Positions 50,702 through 59,078 of a DNA stretch of 64,000 bases are shown here, one piece after another. Both the position numbers and the translations under genes were made by a program. A model generated the notes under the pieces. That model was not told the origin of the DNA, ran no database searches, and worked only from the letters and a program-made list of their open reading frames with translations. This stretch comes from Microbulbifer rhizosphaerae (GTDB lineage Bacteria; Pseudomonadota; Gammaproteobacteria; Pseudomonadales; Cellvibrionaceae), in assembly GCF_014191725.1 (NCBI RefSeq), contig NZ_JACHWZ010000018.1, forward strand, positions 1 to 64,000, given 5' to 3'. Position 1 is the stretch's first letter; each line of letters starts with the position of its first letter.

Positions 50702-51380
50702 ATACCTGTCCCACCTGTTATCCCGCGGGCTGGCCCGTTGCGTGCTGTGCGCCGCCGGCCCGGCGGAGCCCGACGGAGTCTGCGAGCCCTGCCGCGGGGA
50801 ACTGCCCTACCTGCACAGTGCCTGCCACCGCTGCGCCCTGCCCCTCCCTCAGCCCGCCGGCGCATGCGCCAACTGCCTGCAGCAGCCGCCGCCCTTTGCC
50901 TCCGCCCGAGCCGCCTGGCACTACGCCTTTCCCGTGGGTCAGTTGATCCAGCGCTTCAAATACCACCGGGATCTCGCCGCCGGGCACAGCCTGGCGCTGT
51001 TGGCCGCGGACCATATCCGCCCAAATGAGAGGCCCGACCTGCTGGTGCCGATTCCCCTGCACTGGCGCCGCTACCTGACCCGCGGCTACAACCAGGCCCA
51101 ACTGCTCGCCAGCGAGTTCGGCCGCCAGTGGAATATCCCGGTAAAACCGCGGCTGCTGCACAAGCACACCGCTACGGGCACCCAGCAGCAGCTCAAACGC
51201 GGTCAGAGACTGCGCAACCTGCGCGACAGTTTCCGTGTGCGGGGAACGCCGGTCGGCCTGCATATCGGTCTGGTGGACGATGTGATTACCACTGGCGCCA
51301 CGCTGGAGGCCGCGGCCCGCTGCCTGCTGGAAGTGGGGGCTGCAAGGGTCAGCACCTTCGCCCTGGCCAGAACCCCCTGA
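50691..51380 (+). CDS. comF: ComF family phosphoribosyltransferase-like protein
   Basis: 229 residues. An N-terminal double zinc ribbon has four CxxC pairs (CVLC, CEPC, CHRC, CANC at about 17-60), followed by a PRTase domain with FKYHRD, VPIPLHWRRYLTRGYNQA and the PRPP-binding VDDVITTGATLEAA. ComF/GntX-type proteins are needed for DNA uptake or use of DNA as a nutrient. The ATG at 50691 has no clear ribosome site and overlaps the BirA-type operator; no better start precedes the first CxxC. The comF-bioB divergent arrangement is common in gammaproteobacteria. Confidence 0.9.
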   Translation: MVYKYLSHLLSRGLARCVLCAAGPAEPDGVCEPCRGELPYLHSACHRCALPLPQPAGACANCLQQPPPFASARAAWHYAFPVGQLIQRFKYHRDLAAGHSLALLAADHIRPNERPDLLVPIPLHWRRYLTRGYNQAQLLASEFGRQWNIPVKPRLLHKHTATGTQQQLKRGQRLRNLRDSFRVRGTPVGLHIGLVDDVITTGATLEAAARCLLEVGAARVSTFALARTP

Positions 51381-51589
51381 GCCCCGTCCCATCTATACGT
51401 TGACCGGTGGCCCTATTCCGCAGGGAGAGAAATTGGATGCCATAGGCGCCCGGAAGAAACAGCCCGGTTACAATAGCCGTCTTTTGCCAAACCGGTACCT
51501 ACGTATCAACCGGGCGGGCGCTGCTAGTGTTTAAAAACATAGTCGCTCGCGCGCAGCCAGTAGGATGCGGGCGGGCCGAGGGTTCAGCG

Positions 51590-52735
51590 ATGAGTGAAAA
51601 CAAGTTGCCGCGTAGCGTGGTGGTCAGCGGTACCGGCCTTTGGACGCCGCCGGAATCGATCAGTAACGAGGAACTGGTAGCCGCTTACAACGCCTACGCG
51701 GAAAAGTACAACCGCGAGCACGCGGCGGAAATCGAGGCCGGCACCCTGGCCGCCAAGCCGCCCTCCTCGGCGGAATTTATCGAGAAGGCCTCCGGCATCG
51801 AGAGCCGCTATGTGGTGAGTCGCGAGGGCATCCTCGATCCGGAGCGCATGCGCCCCTATCTGCCGGAGCGCAGCGACGACGAACTCTGCCTGCAGGCGGA
51901 AATGGGCGTTGCCGCCGCGCGCATGGCGCTGGACAAAGCCGGCAAAAAACCTGAAGACATCGATGCGGTGATCGTCGGCGCCTCCTACCTGCAGCGGGCC
52001 TACCCGGCCATCGCCATCGAGATCCAGAGCGCCCTGGGTATCGACGGCTTCGCCTTCGATATGGAGGTGGCCTGCTCCTCCGCCACCTTTTCCCTGCAAC
52101 GCGCGGTGGATGCCATCTGCTCGGGTTCCGCGCGCGCAGTGCTGGTAATCAACCCGGAGCTAACCTCTCCGCAGTTGGATTTCACCGATCGCGACAGCCA
52201 CTTTATTTTCGGCGATGTCGCGGTGGCCAGCGTGGTGGAACGGCGCGGGACCTGCGCTACGGACTCCGCCTGGGAAATCCTCAGTACCAGGGCCAAAACC
52301 GTCTACTCGAACAATATCCGTTCCAATTTCGGCTACACCGCCCGCGCTGCCGATGTGGACCCCTTCGGCCCCGACAAGCTGTTCCACCAGAACGGGCGCA
52401 AGGTATTCAAGGAGGTCTGCCCCATGGCCGCCGCGCATATCGAGGAGCATCTGCGCGGGGCGGGCAGCAAGCCGGAAACAATCCGGCGCTACTGGCTGCA
52501 CCAGGCCAATATCAATATGAACAACCTGATCGCGAAAAAACTGATGGGCGATAACGCCAGCGCCGAACGCGCGCCCATAGTACTGGACCGTTACGCCAAT
52601 ACTGGCAGCGCCGGTTCACTGATCGCATTTCATCTTTACAGCGAGGATCTGGAGATGGGAGATCGCGGGGTAATCTGTTCCTTCGGCGCGGGCTATTCGA
52701 TCGGCAGCCTAGTGGTGGAAAAGATCACTCTTTAA
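51590..52735 (+). CDS. 3-oxoacyl-ACP synthase III (FabH-like), long form
   Basis: 381 residues from the ATG at 51590 (GAGGG upstream). Thiolase fold with catalytic Cys162 in VACSSATFSL, His in WLHQANINMNNLIAKK and Asn in RYANTGSAGSLI. It is about 60 residues longer than housekeeping FabH; the extra length lies in the N-terminal region (SNEELVAAYNAYAEKYNREH). Similar proteins in Pseudomonas form a second FabH type that can take acyl-CoA primers from beta-oxidation. No other fatty-acid gene is adjacent. Its last 11 bases overlap the stop region of the convergent DUF1203 gene. Confidence 0.85.
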   Translation: MSENKLPRSVVVSGTGLWTPPESISNEELVAAYNAYAEKYNREHAAEIEAGTLAAKPPSSAEFIEKASGIESRYVVSREGILDPERMRPYLPERSDDELCLQAEMGVAAARMALDKAGKKPEDIDAVIVGASYLQRAYPAIAIEIQSALGIDGFAFDMEVACSSATFSLQRAVDAICSGSARAVLVINPELTSPQLDFTDRDSHFIFGDVAVASVVERRGTCATDSAWEILSTRAKTVYSNNIRSNFGYTARAADVDPFGPDKLFHQNGRKVFKEVCPMAAAHIEEHLRGAGSKPETIRRYWLHQANINMNNLIAKKLMGDNASAERAPIVLDRYANTGSAGSLIAFHLYSEDLEMGDRGVICSFGAGYSIGSLVVEKITL

Positions 52736-53261
52736 CAAAAGTCTTTCTCTGGGCCGTGGTTTCCTTCGGCCCCGGGACGCGATCGAAACGCAGTGCATAG
52801 CAGCCATAGGCGGCAAAGCGCAGCAAGACAAACTCGGTTTCACTGCGCGCAAAAAACGTAACCAGCTCGGTCTCTATCTGTTCCGGCAGCACTAATCTTG
52901 CCGCCACGATACTCTCCTCTGCGCAGTAGGCGCGCAATGCCACTGGTGTATTGGCTTTCAGGTAGTCACCCGCCTCACCTGACAGCAGCGGCAAATTTTT
53001 TTTTGCATTTTGATTTTCTTCGGACTGCGCCAATACGAAGACAGGACCGTACTCCCGATAAGGACCCGGCCGTCGGAAGGGGCAATAGCTCGCCAGGACA
53101 ATCCGCTCCCCGGACCGCGCGCGTCGCAGCACATCGCGGCAGGGTTCGCCGCCATCGGCGACCCTGTATCTCACGGGCTGGTTTTGATCGTCCAGGCCGG
53201 TCTGCCTGACTTTAGACAAAAACTCTTCACGAATCGGTGTTACGATAAACGGCATAGCCAT
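52725..53261 (-). CDS. DUF1203 family protein
   Basis: 178 residues, cytoplasmic. DUF1203 features are RYRVADGGEPCRDVLRRA, the motif GERIVLASYCPFRRPGPYRE and the segment YGPVFVLAQ, then a C-terminal half with LRAYCAEESIVAARLV and LLRFAAYGCYALRFDRV. The function of the family is unknown. The gene is convergent with the FabH-like gene and overlaps it by 11 bases. A lower-GC stretch around the Asn/Lys-rich segment (QNAKKN) is visible. Confidence 0.8.
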   Translation of the reverse strand: MAMPFIVTPIREEFLSKVRQTGLDDQNQPVRYRVADGGEPCRDVLRRARSGERIVLASYCPFRRPGPYREYGPVFVLAQSEENQNAKKNLPLLSGEAGDYLKANTPVALRAYCAEESIVAARLVLPEQIETELVTFFARSETEFVLLRFAAYGCYALRFDRVPGPKETTAQRKTFVKE

Positions 53262-53390
53262 CGTTATACTCCAGAGTAGCGAGCAGAGCGGCCAGCCTAG
53301 CGAATGCCGGCAGTTTCAGCTGGCCGCTTCCGGAAACGGCATTCGCAATCCAAACGATTTCTTCCACACCAATAAAAAGAGGACAGCACC

Positions 53391-53777
53391 GTGAAGAAAC
53401 TGTTGTTGATGACACTAGCCCTGCCACTCGCGGCAACCGCCGCCGATCCCCTGTCCACCAGTTGCACTCATGGTGGCGATGTGCGCACCATCGAGGTGGT
53501 CTACCCCCAGGGGGCCGAACTGCCCTGTGAGGTGCACTACACCAAGGACGGGGAGACCCAGACCCTGTGGAGCGCGAGCAACCAGGCCGGCTTCTGCGAG
53601 AGCAAGGCGGAGGAGTTTATCGCCAGCCAGCAGAGCTGGGGCTGGCAGTGCGACAGCGCCACGGACGCGTCGCAGGAGGCGGCAGCCGCAGTGGAACCGG
53701 CGCCCGCTGCCGAAAGCGATGATTTGAAGACCGCTGCGAACGCGGAGGAAAGCCCGGCAGAAGTCCAGACCGACTGA
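53391..53777 (+). CDS. Small periplasmic hypothetical protein
   Basis: 128 residues with a Sec signal (MKKLLLMTLALPLAATAA). The mature part has three cysteines (TSCTHGG, LPCEVHY, GFCESK) and a fourth in WQCDSA, likely two disulfides, followed by an Ala/Glu/Asp-rich disordered tail (about 85-128). No named family is claimed. It is a single gene between the DUF1203 and PadR genes, with a clear start and signal peptide. Confidence 0.7.
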   Translation: MKKLLLMTLALPLAATAADPLSTSCTHGGDVRTIEVVYPQGAELPCEVHYTKDGETQTLWSASNQAGFCESKAEEFIASQQSWGWQCDSATDASQEAAAAVEPAPAAESDDLKTAANAEESPAEVQTD

Positions 53778-53834
53778 TATTTCCGGCAGGCTCCAGCGCC
53801 TCGCGGGGCTGGAGCACTGCGCTCCCGGAGCGGG

Positions 53835-54365
53835 CTATTCCAGCTCTTCCAACAGTCGCTCCCCCCACACCAGCCAGGCCTTTTCCGTCTCGATACCCAG
53901 CAGCAGGGTCTGGTGCGCAAGCCAGAAACGTTTCTGCAGCTGCGGATCGCTCTGCTTTACCCTTTCATTCTGCTCCAGGTAACCCTGCAACAGTTCGCGG
54001 TGCTCGTCCAAATGGCGCCGCACTGCATCCCTCGCCTGCCCGCGGGTCAGGTGGTGGCCGGCAAACAATTGCAGCAGAAACGGCTCGCGGATTTTCTGTG
54101 CGGGCGCGGGCCGTTGCACCCACTCCCGCAGTGCGCTCCCGCCGCTTTCGGTCAGGCGGTAGATCTTCTTGTCCGGCTTGCCCTCCTGGGCCTGCTCGGT
54201 GCAATCCAGCAGCCCCTCGGCATGCAGCTTGTGCAACTCCCGGTACATCTGCTGATGACTGGCGCTCCAGAAGTGGGAGATGCTGCGCTCAAAGCGGCGT
54301 TTGAGGTCATAGCCGCTGCCGGGCTCGATATCCAGCAGGGTGAGGACAGCGTAGCGCAGGGACAT
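53835..54365 (-). CDS. PadR-family transcriptional regulator
   Basis: 176 residues from the ATG of MSLRYAVLTLLDIEPGSGYD; the frame is open upstream, but those residues are not family-like. The N-terminal winged helix is followed by FWSASHQQMYRELHKLHAEG, KKIYRLTESG and the C-terminal helical domain (AVRRHLDEHRELLQGYLEQN) used for dimerisation. Vir/PadR regulators respond to phenolic acids or other small molecules. It is divergent from the racemase gene, separated by 166 bp, and may control it. Confidence 0.9.
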   Translation of the reverse strand: MSLRYAVLTLLDIEPGSGYDLKRRFERSISHFWSASHQQMYRELHKLHAEGLLDCTEQAQEGKPDKKIYRLTESGGSALREWVQRPAPAQKIREPFLLQLFAGHHLTRGQARDAVRRHLDEHRELLQGYLEQNERVKQSDPQLQKRFWLAHQTLLLGIETEKAWLVWGERLLEELE

Positions 54366-54531
54366 ACAGGCTCCAGACAGGCAATGAATTTCATACTGGC
54401 CGGAATGGTAACCCCTCGCAACGGGAGATGGGCACCCCGGCACCCTCGGGCCGCCCACGGGATTTATCTCGACTGGTTGCGCCGCTTGTGGATAAATAGC
54501 CCCCCAATTGAGTTGATCAGAGGAAACCACG

Positions 54532-55224
54532 GTGCTCAGCAACGCGATCGAAAACAGCGGCATGACCATCGGCGTGGTCGCCGGCACCGCTATCGACACC
54601 CGCTTCGGCCTGGAATTCCTGGCCGCGCGCGACCTGCGCGGCATCGGCCTGTCCCTGTCTGCCTCACCCCAGGCGCAAACCCAATTGCAGGCACTGGGGC
54701 GGAATGCCCTGACCCAGCAGTTGATCCAGGCGATTGCCCGGCTGCACGAGGCCGGCGCCCAGGCGGTGATGATCTACTGCAACTCCCTCTCCGGCGCGGT
54801 GGATATGGCCGCGGTGGTCGCGAACTCGCCGGTGGAGGTGGTATCGCCGCTGGAAGTGTACGCGGAGCTGACCCGGCGCTATCGCAACTTCGGCCTGCTG
54901 GCGGCGAACTGCCAGAGCTGCGCCAATATCGAACGGGAGATCCTCGCACGCAACAGCACGGCCAAGGTGATCGGTATCGGCAACCTGCAGATCGTCGAGG
55001 ATATCGAGGACGGGGTAACTCCGGAGATGATCGTACAGCAGCACGCACTGGACGACCTTGCCGCGGCGCTGGTGAAGAGCGGCGTGCAGATACTGATTCT
55101 CGGTTGCACCCACTTCGATTATTTCTACCGGGAGCTGCTGGCCCACTGCGACGGCATCCGCCTGTTCCTGCCCTCGGAGCGCATGCTCGAGTTGCTGCGC
55201 GAGCGGCTCCCCCGAGCCGCCTGA
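54532..55224 (+). CDS. Aspartate/glutamate racemase family protein
   Basis: 230 residues from a GTG at 54532 with GAGGAAA upstream. The two catalytic cysteines lie in the expected places: Cys83 in IYCNSLSGAVD and Cys192 in LGCTHFDYF, in the Asp/Glu racemase fold. These enzymes interconvert L- and D-amino acids without cofactor; D-Glu for peptidoglycan, D-Asp or hydantoin racemisation are all known in the superfamily. The first motif, YCNSLSG, differs from the usual MurI ACNTAS, so it is probably not the housekeeping glutamate racemase. Divergent from the PadR gene. Confidence 0.8.
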   Translation: MLSNAIENSGMTIGVVAGTAIDTRFGLEFLAARDLRGIGLSLSASPQAQTQLQALGRNALTQQLIQAIARLHEAGAQAVMIYCNSLSGAVDMAAVVANSPVEVVSPLEVYAELTRRYRNFGLLAANCQSCANIEREILARNSTAKVIGIGNLQIVEDIEDGVTPEMIVQQHALDDLAAALVKSGVQILILGCTHFDYFYRELLAHCDGIRLFLPSERMLELLRERLPRAA

Positions 55225-55453
55225 CTATCCTATCAATCCCGTAATCCAAGCCCGTTGAAGTAAACTATTGAAGCACCACGCCAATAGTTAGTACTTACGT
55301 ACCGCAAAAACCCGATTTCGAGTGCAAATTCAGCTTGAGTGCACCGGCTGTTTGCAGTATCAAAACAACCCACGACTGGAAGGGGATTAGCGACAAATAC
55401 ACAGTTCTCGGGTTCTGGAATTCAACCCGCATAGACAACAAGTGGTTACAAGG

Positions 55454-56818
55454 ATGAAAAAGGCCATTCGCACCCACAGGGGTGTCTTTACCTATTGCCG
55501 TGCGCGCGCAGCCCGCCTCGCGCCCGCCGCGACTCTTTTGCCCGCCGCGGCCATTGCCGCCCCGCTGTCGATTCCGCCTCTGCACACGCAAGTCTCCATA
55601 CTCTGGGCCCTGGGCCTGGGGCTCGCTGTCGTCGTGTTTGCAGTGGTCGCCCTCCTGCTCCGGCTGCGCCTGCGCGAGGCCCTGTTCAGCGGCGAAGCCC
55701 GTGCGGCGGAACTGCAATCCGACAACGCCAGGCTCCACCGCCAATTGCAGTCCAAGGGGCGCGAACTTGCCGCGTGCGAGCGGGAGCTTGGCGAGGCCCG
55801 CGACAGCCAGGAAAAACTGCGTCAGGAGAAATCCGACCTGCTCGCCATTACCGGCCACCGCCTGCGCCAACCCCTGGATACCCTGCTCGGCACCCTGAAC
55901 CTGCTGGCCCAGAACACCGACGGCGAAACGGCGCGGCTGGTGGACACGGCCCGCCGACAGGCCCAGACGGCCCTGGAATCCCTGGAGGAAATGCGGCAGA
56001 TGGAGCAGTTGGAGACGGTGGAGCTGAAAATGCCGGCGGAGCAGGCCGCGGATAGCCTGTCGATCCTGCTGGTGGAGAGCGGCAGCCACGACTCCCTGCG
56101 CCCCGCCCTGGAGGAACGCGGCCACCGGGTACAGCAGCAGAACAATGGCGTCGACGGCGCTGATGCGGCGCTGCGCGACAAGTTCGACCTGGTACTGCTG
56201 GACAGCACCCTGCCACTGATGGACGGCATGGAAACGGCGCGCAAAATTCGTCGCGGCGCCGGAAACGAGCTACCGATTTTCGCCTTGGTGACGAACCTGC
56301 GCCCCGGCGACAGGGAGCGGTACCGGGATCAAGGCCTCAACGGCATACTGCCAAGACCGGTGGCGGAAACCCAGCTGCAACAACTGCTCGCCTGGGCCGC
56401 CCGACACCGGCGGACGCGCCCCGCCGGCCAGCAGCGCGCTCGTGCCACGCGCCTGCTCAACGCAGACACCCTGTGTCGGCAGCGGGACACACTCGGCCAC
56501 CTGCCGTTTGCTGAACTGCTCGGCGAGCGCATCGCCAACCTGCCCAAGAAAACCACCGAGCTCACCAGCGCGCTCACCGGGCGCCACTGGCTCGACGCCG
56601 AGCAGCAGGCCCAGGCCATCGCCGCGAACGCCGAGGAGATTGGCCTGGAAGCCGCCGCCGCGCGCCTGCGCGCGCTGGTGGCGCGCCTCGCCGTGGACGG
56701 CGAGCGGGAATATTGCCGCCACCAGCGCACCGAGGTCCTCAACCTGATGCGCACATCGATACAGCAGCTCAAAGCCTGGCGTGAGAAAAACGTCCGCAGC
56801 GAGTGGGCGCTAAAATGA
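55454..56818 (+). CDS. Degenerate hybrid phosphorelay protein (HisKA-like, receiver, HPt-like, no ATPase)
   Basis: 454 residues. A hydrophobic start and a membrane helix (about 47-70) are followed by a coiled coil (80-130), then a HisKA-like helix with ITGHRLRQPLDTLLG (His135). No HATPase domain follows. The receiver-like domain (about 202-310) keeps Asp250 (VLLDSTLPLMDG) and Thr280 but has VESGS where VEDD is usual, and Arg301 replaces the Lys. The C-terminal helical bundle (about 360-440) resembles HPt, but the histidine position reads AIAANAEEIGL. It therefore cannot autophosphorylate, and the transfer sites look broken. It may be a scaffold or decoy for another kinase. It stands alone. 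Confidence 0.7.
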   Translation: MKKAIRTHRGVFTYCRARAARLAPAATLLPAAAIAAPLSIPPLHTQVSILWALGLGLAVVVFAVVALLLRLRLREALFSGEARAAELQSDNARLHRQLQSKGRELAACERELGEARDSQEKLRQEKSDLLAITGHRLRQPLDTLLGTLNLLAQNTDGETARLVDTARRQAQTALESLEEMRQMEQLETVELKMPAEQAADSLSILLVESGSHDSLRPALEERGHRVQQQNNGVDGADAALRDKFDLVLLDSTLPLMDGMETARKIRRGAGNELPIFALVTNLRPGDRERYRDQGLNGILPRPVAETQLQQLLAWAARHRRTRPAGQQRARATRLLNADTLCRQRDTLGHLPFAELLGERIANLPKKTTELTSALTGRHWLDAEQQAQAIAANAEEIGLEAAAARLRALVARLAVDGEREYCRHQRTEVLNLMRTSIQQLKAWREKNVRSEWALK

Positions 56819-56876
56819 CAGAAATTGGGGATCGGAGGATCTAAGGTCAGTTGCAATTGCAACACCGGCCCGCATG

Positions 56877-57159
56877 CTAGTGTGGTGTAAGGTACTAAAT
56901 GCGGATATCAGCGGGCCGCTAAGCGGCCAGATGCAAGGCGCATTTGCGCCGGCATAGTCATCTATGTCAAGCAAATGCAACGCCGCAGATGGCTGCTTAG
57001 CGGCCCGCCCGAAGGGAGCCCCCCCTCTTCACCAATAGAGAGGGCCCACCGCCGCGTTGCCGCTCTTGAAAAGGGCGAGCCATTCCCTGCGAGCGGCGCC
57101 TTGCTGTGAACATTTTGGGGGGCTCTGATAACCGCATTTAGTACCTTACACCACACTAG
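56877..57159. mobile_element. 283-bp MITE-like element with perfect 28-bp terminal inverted repeats
   Basis: The first 28 bases, starting CTAGTGTGGTGTAAGGTACT, are the exact complement of the last 28, ending AGTACCTTACACCACACTAG. Inside are GCGGGCCGCTAAGC and GCTTAGCGGCCCGC, a second inverted pair, and a GGCGCATTTGCGCC hairpin. No frame of useful length is present. The element fills most of the 370-bp gap between the phosphorelay and DUF4870 genes; the remaining flanks hold nothing recognisable. CTAG at the ends is a palindrome and could be part of the repeat or a duplicated target. Confidence 0.85.
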
Positions 57160-57188
57160 GACCTGAGCATTATCAAACGAGAACAACC

Positions 57189-57542
57189 ATGCCCCAACAG
57201 TTTCCCATCGGCACCGACAAGGCCCGCGAGCAGTCGGGCCGCGACCTCGCCACCCTGGTCTACCTGATCCAGGCCATCAGCCTGTTCACCGCAGTGCCCT
57301 TCTTTATCGGTGTCATCGTCAACTACGCCAAGCGCGGTGACGTGCGCGGCACCCTGGCGGAGTCCCACTTCCGCTGGCAGATACGCACCTTCTGGTTCTG
57401 GCTGCTGTGGACGGTAATCGGCTCGGCGACCTGGTGGCTTCTGGGCCTGGGTTTCCTGATCCTCGGCGTCGCCTGGGTGTGGGCGATCTATCGGGTGGTC
57501 CGCGGCTGGCTGGTTCTGGCGGACAACCGCCCGGCCTACTGA
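57189..57542 (+). CDS. DUF4870-like small membrane protein
   Basis: 117 residues with three hydrophobic segments: LVYLIQAISLFTAVPFFIGV, FWFWLLWTVIGSATWWLLGL and ILGVAWVWAIYRVVRG. The arrangement SGRDLATLVYLIQAISLFTA, then VNYAKR, then HFRWQIRTFWFWLLW is the typical DUF4870/TIC20-like pattern. The function is unknown. It starts 29 bp after the MITE-like element, so its promoter may lie within or be displaced by the element. Confidence 0.8.
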   Translation: MPQQFPIGTDKAREQSGRDLATLVYLIQAISLFTAVPFFIGVIVNYAKRGDVRGTLAESHFRWQIRTFWFWLLWTVIGSATWWLLGLGFLILGVAWVWAIYRVVRGWLVLADNRPAY

Positions 57543-57570
57543 CGAGGAGACCCTGCAAAATCCCGCTTAG

Positions 57571-57639
57571 AACTCAAGTTTCGGAGTTCAAGGCGCCTGC
57601 CGATGGCAAAAGCCGGAACTGAGTTCCGAAGCTTGAGTT
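57571..57639. terminator. Inverted repeat between convergent genes
   Basis: AACTCAAGTTTCGGA (57571-57585) and TCCGAAGCTTGAGTT (57625-57639) pair with one mismatch across about 39 bases that include a GGCGCCTGCC stretch. It lies between the DUF4870 stop and the DUF945 stop. A bidirectional terminator or a small repeat is possible; no T-run supports the former strongly. Confidence 0.4.
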
Positions 57640-58888
57640 AGAATTTTCCTGTGAGCGCCAGCAGGAAGAGGTCCGCCGGCAGTTCCTGGCCGTTCACCTG
57701 CAGCCGCCCCCGCTCCACCTGCAGGTGCATCTGCAGCTCCCCATTGTTTTCCAGCAGCAGCCCGTACTGGCGCAGCGCAGTGGCCTGGCCGATCAGCGGC
57801 GATTGCATCAGTGCCTGCTCCGCGGCGCTGAAGGTCAGGTCGCAGGTGAGCGGGCTCAGCCACCACGGGTCCCCGCCGCTGTCCACCACCCGCGCGCCGG
57901 AGCGCTGGCCGCGCCAGTCGATATCCGCATCCAGCAGCGTCGGGCCATTGGCGGACTCCACAGACAGCTGCTGTTGCAGTTTCAGGGGCCTGTCCAATAC
58001 CTGCTGCCAGTCGCGCTTCGCCGCAGGCGTGGCCAGCGCTTTCAAGTAGTGGCCCAAATCGGCCCAGGAAATATGTGGCAGGGTCAACTGCTGCTGCAGC
58101 GAAGTCACCGGCGTGGCCGACTGAACCTGGGGTACCTGCAGCGTGGAGGCCAGTTTAATTGCCCCCGCTGACACCGGCTGTATATCCAGTTGCAGGGAAA
58201 TATCCCGCAATTCCAGCGGCCCGGAATCCGATTCGGTGCGCAGCAGCGGCAGGGCGACGGTCGCTTCTCCGTCCCCCCCCGGCGTGTAGAGAATGTCGGC
58301 GCGGGCCTGCTCCAGGTGGAAGTTCTCCCGCCCACCGATCGAGTGGCGAACCTCCCCAAGTTCAAGCACGCCGGTCAACAGCGAGCCGCTGTAGTCGGTT
58401 TTCACCAGCAGCTCCGCGCCCTCGAATACCAGCTCGCCGCCGCTGTCGCCGCGGGTAAAGGGTTCCAGGCGCAGGTAATTCACTACGCGGTTGTCCGTTC
58501 CCACCAGGGATTCGAGTACCAGCGGACTGTGATCCAGGCGGCCGTAGAACCGCTCCAGCTGGCCGCGCAGCGCCGGTGCCAGCTGCTCCACGGACAGGCG
58601 GGTCTCGCTGTACACCAGACCGATGCGCGGGCCGCGGGCGGTGAACAGCAGCGGGCCGTGTTGTATCTCGCTGTGCAGCCGGGTGTGACCCTCCTCCGTC
58701 GCCAGGTCGATGCTGGTCTCGGCACCGAACCAGCCGCGCTGGTAGGCCCCCGCCTCGCCGCCGCGCAACCGCCCGAGTTGCTGTTTCCACACCTCCTCTA
58801 CCTTGGGCCCCACAACTCCGGGGGCCGCCAGGGCAGTGGCGACCAGCAGGACGGAAAGGGAAATCAAAACAGTGCGCAGTAACTTCAT
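57638..58888 (-). CDS. DUF945 (YdgA-like) family protein
   Basis: 416 residues from the ATG of MKLLRTVLISLSVLLVATAL; upstream codons in frame cross a REP hairpin and are not coding. One N-terminal membrane segment or uncleaved signal is followed by a long beta-rich periplasmic region (YQRGWFGAETSIDLATEEG, HSEIQHGPLLFTARGPRIGL, LELRDISLQLDIQPVSAGA). This repeating pattern is typical of YdgA/DUF945, an inner-membrane-anchored periplasmic protein of unknown biochemical role. It stands downstream of mvaB on the same strand but across a REP hairpin, so a separate unit is likely. Confidence 0.8.
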   Translation of the reverse strand: MKLLRTVLISLSVLLVATALAAPGVVGPKVEEVWKQQLGRLRGGEAGAYQRGWFGAETSIDLATEEGHTRLHSEIQHGPLLFTARGPRIGLVYSETRLSVEQLAPALRGQLERFYGRLDHSPLVLESLVGTDNRVVNYLRLEPFTRGDSGGELVFEGAELLVKTDYSGSLLTGVLELGEVRHSIGGRENFHLEQARADILYTPGGDGEATVALPLLRTESDSGPLELRDISLQLDIQPVSAGAIKLASTLQVPQVQSATPVTSLQQQLTLPHISWADLGHYLKALATPAAKRDWQQVLDRPLKLQQQLSVESANGPTLLDADIDWRGQRSGARVVDSGGDPWWLSPLTCDLTFSAAEQALMQSPLIGQATALRQYGLLLENNGELQMHLQVERGRLQVNGQELPADLFLLALTGKF

Positions 58889-58989
58889 GGGGACATCGGA
58901 ATTGGAAATTTCCGTCGATGTTAGCAAATTCCGGGGGAGGTGGTGACGGTAATCGACGTTCAGAAGGTCAATCCCGAAATGGATATCCC

Positions 58990-59071
58990 TGTAGGAGCGG
59001 CCGTTGGCCGCGATCGAAGCCCAGGTGCACCCGAATAGCCCGATCGCGGCGGCCAACGGCCGCTCCTACAG
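58990..59071. repeat. REP-type palindrome after mvaB
   Basis: TGTAGGAGCGGCCGTTGGCC and GGCCAACGGCCGCTCCTACA are exact complements, with inner GCGATCG/CGATCGC arms. It starts right after the mvaB stop (59079 on the minus strand) and marks the 3' end of the liu operon. Confidence 0.85.
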
Positions 59072-59078
59072 GCAGTCA

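Noticed and set aside
53391-53777. A toxin or immunity role for the small cysteine-containing periplasmic protein
   Set aside because: There is no partner gene, export system or known motif; a plain periplasmic hypothetical is all the sequence supports.
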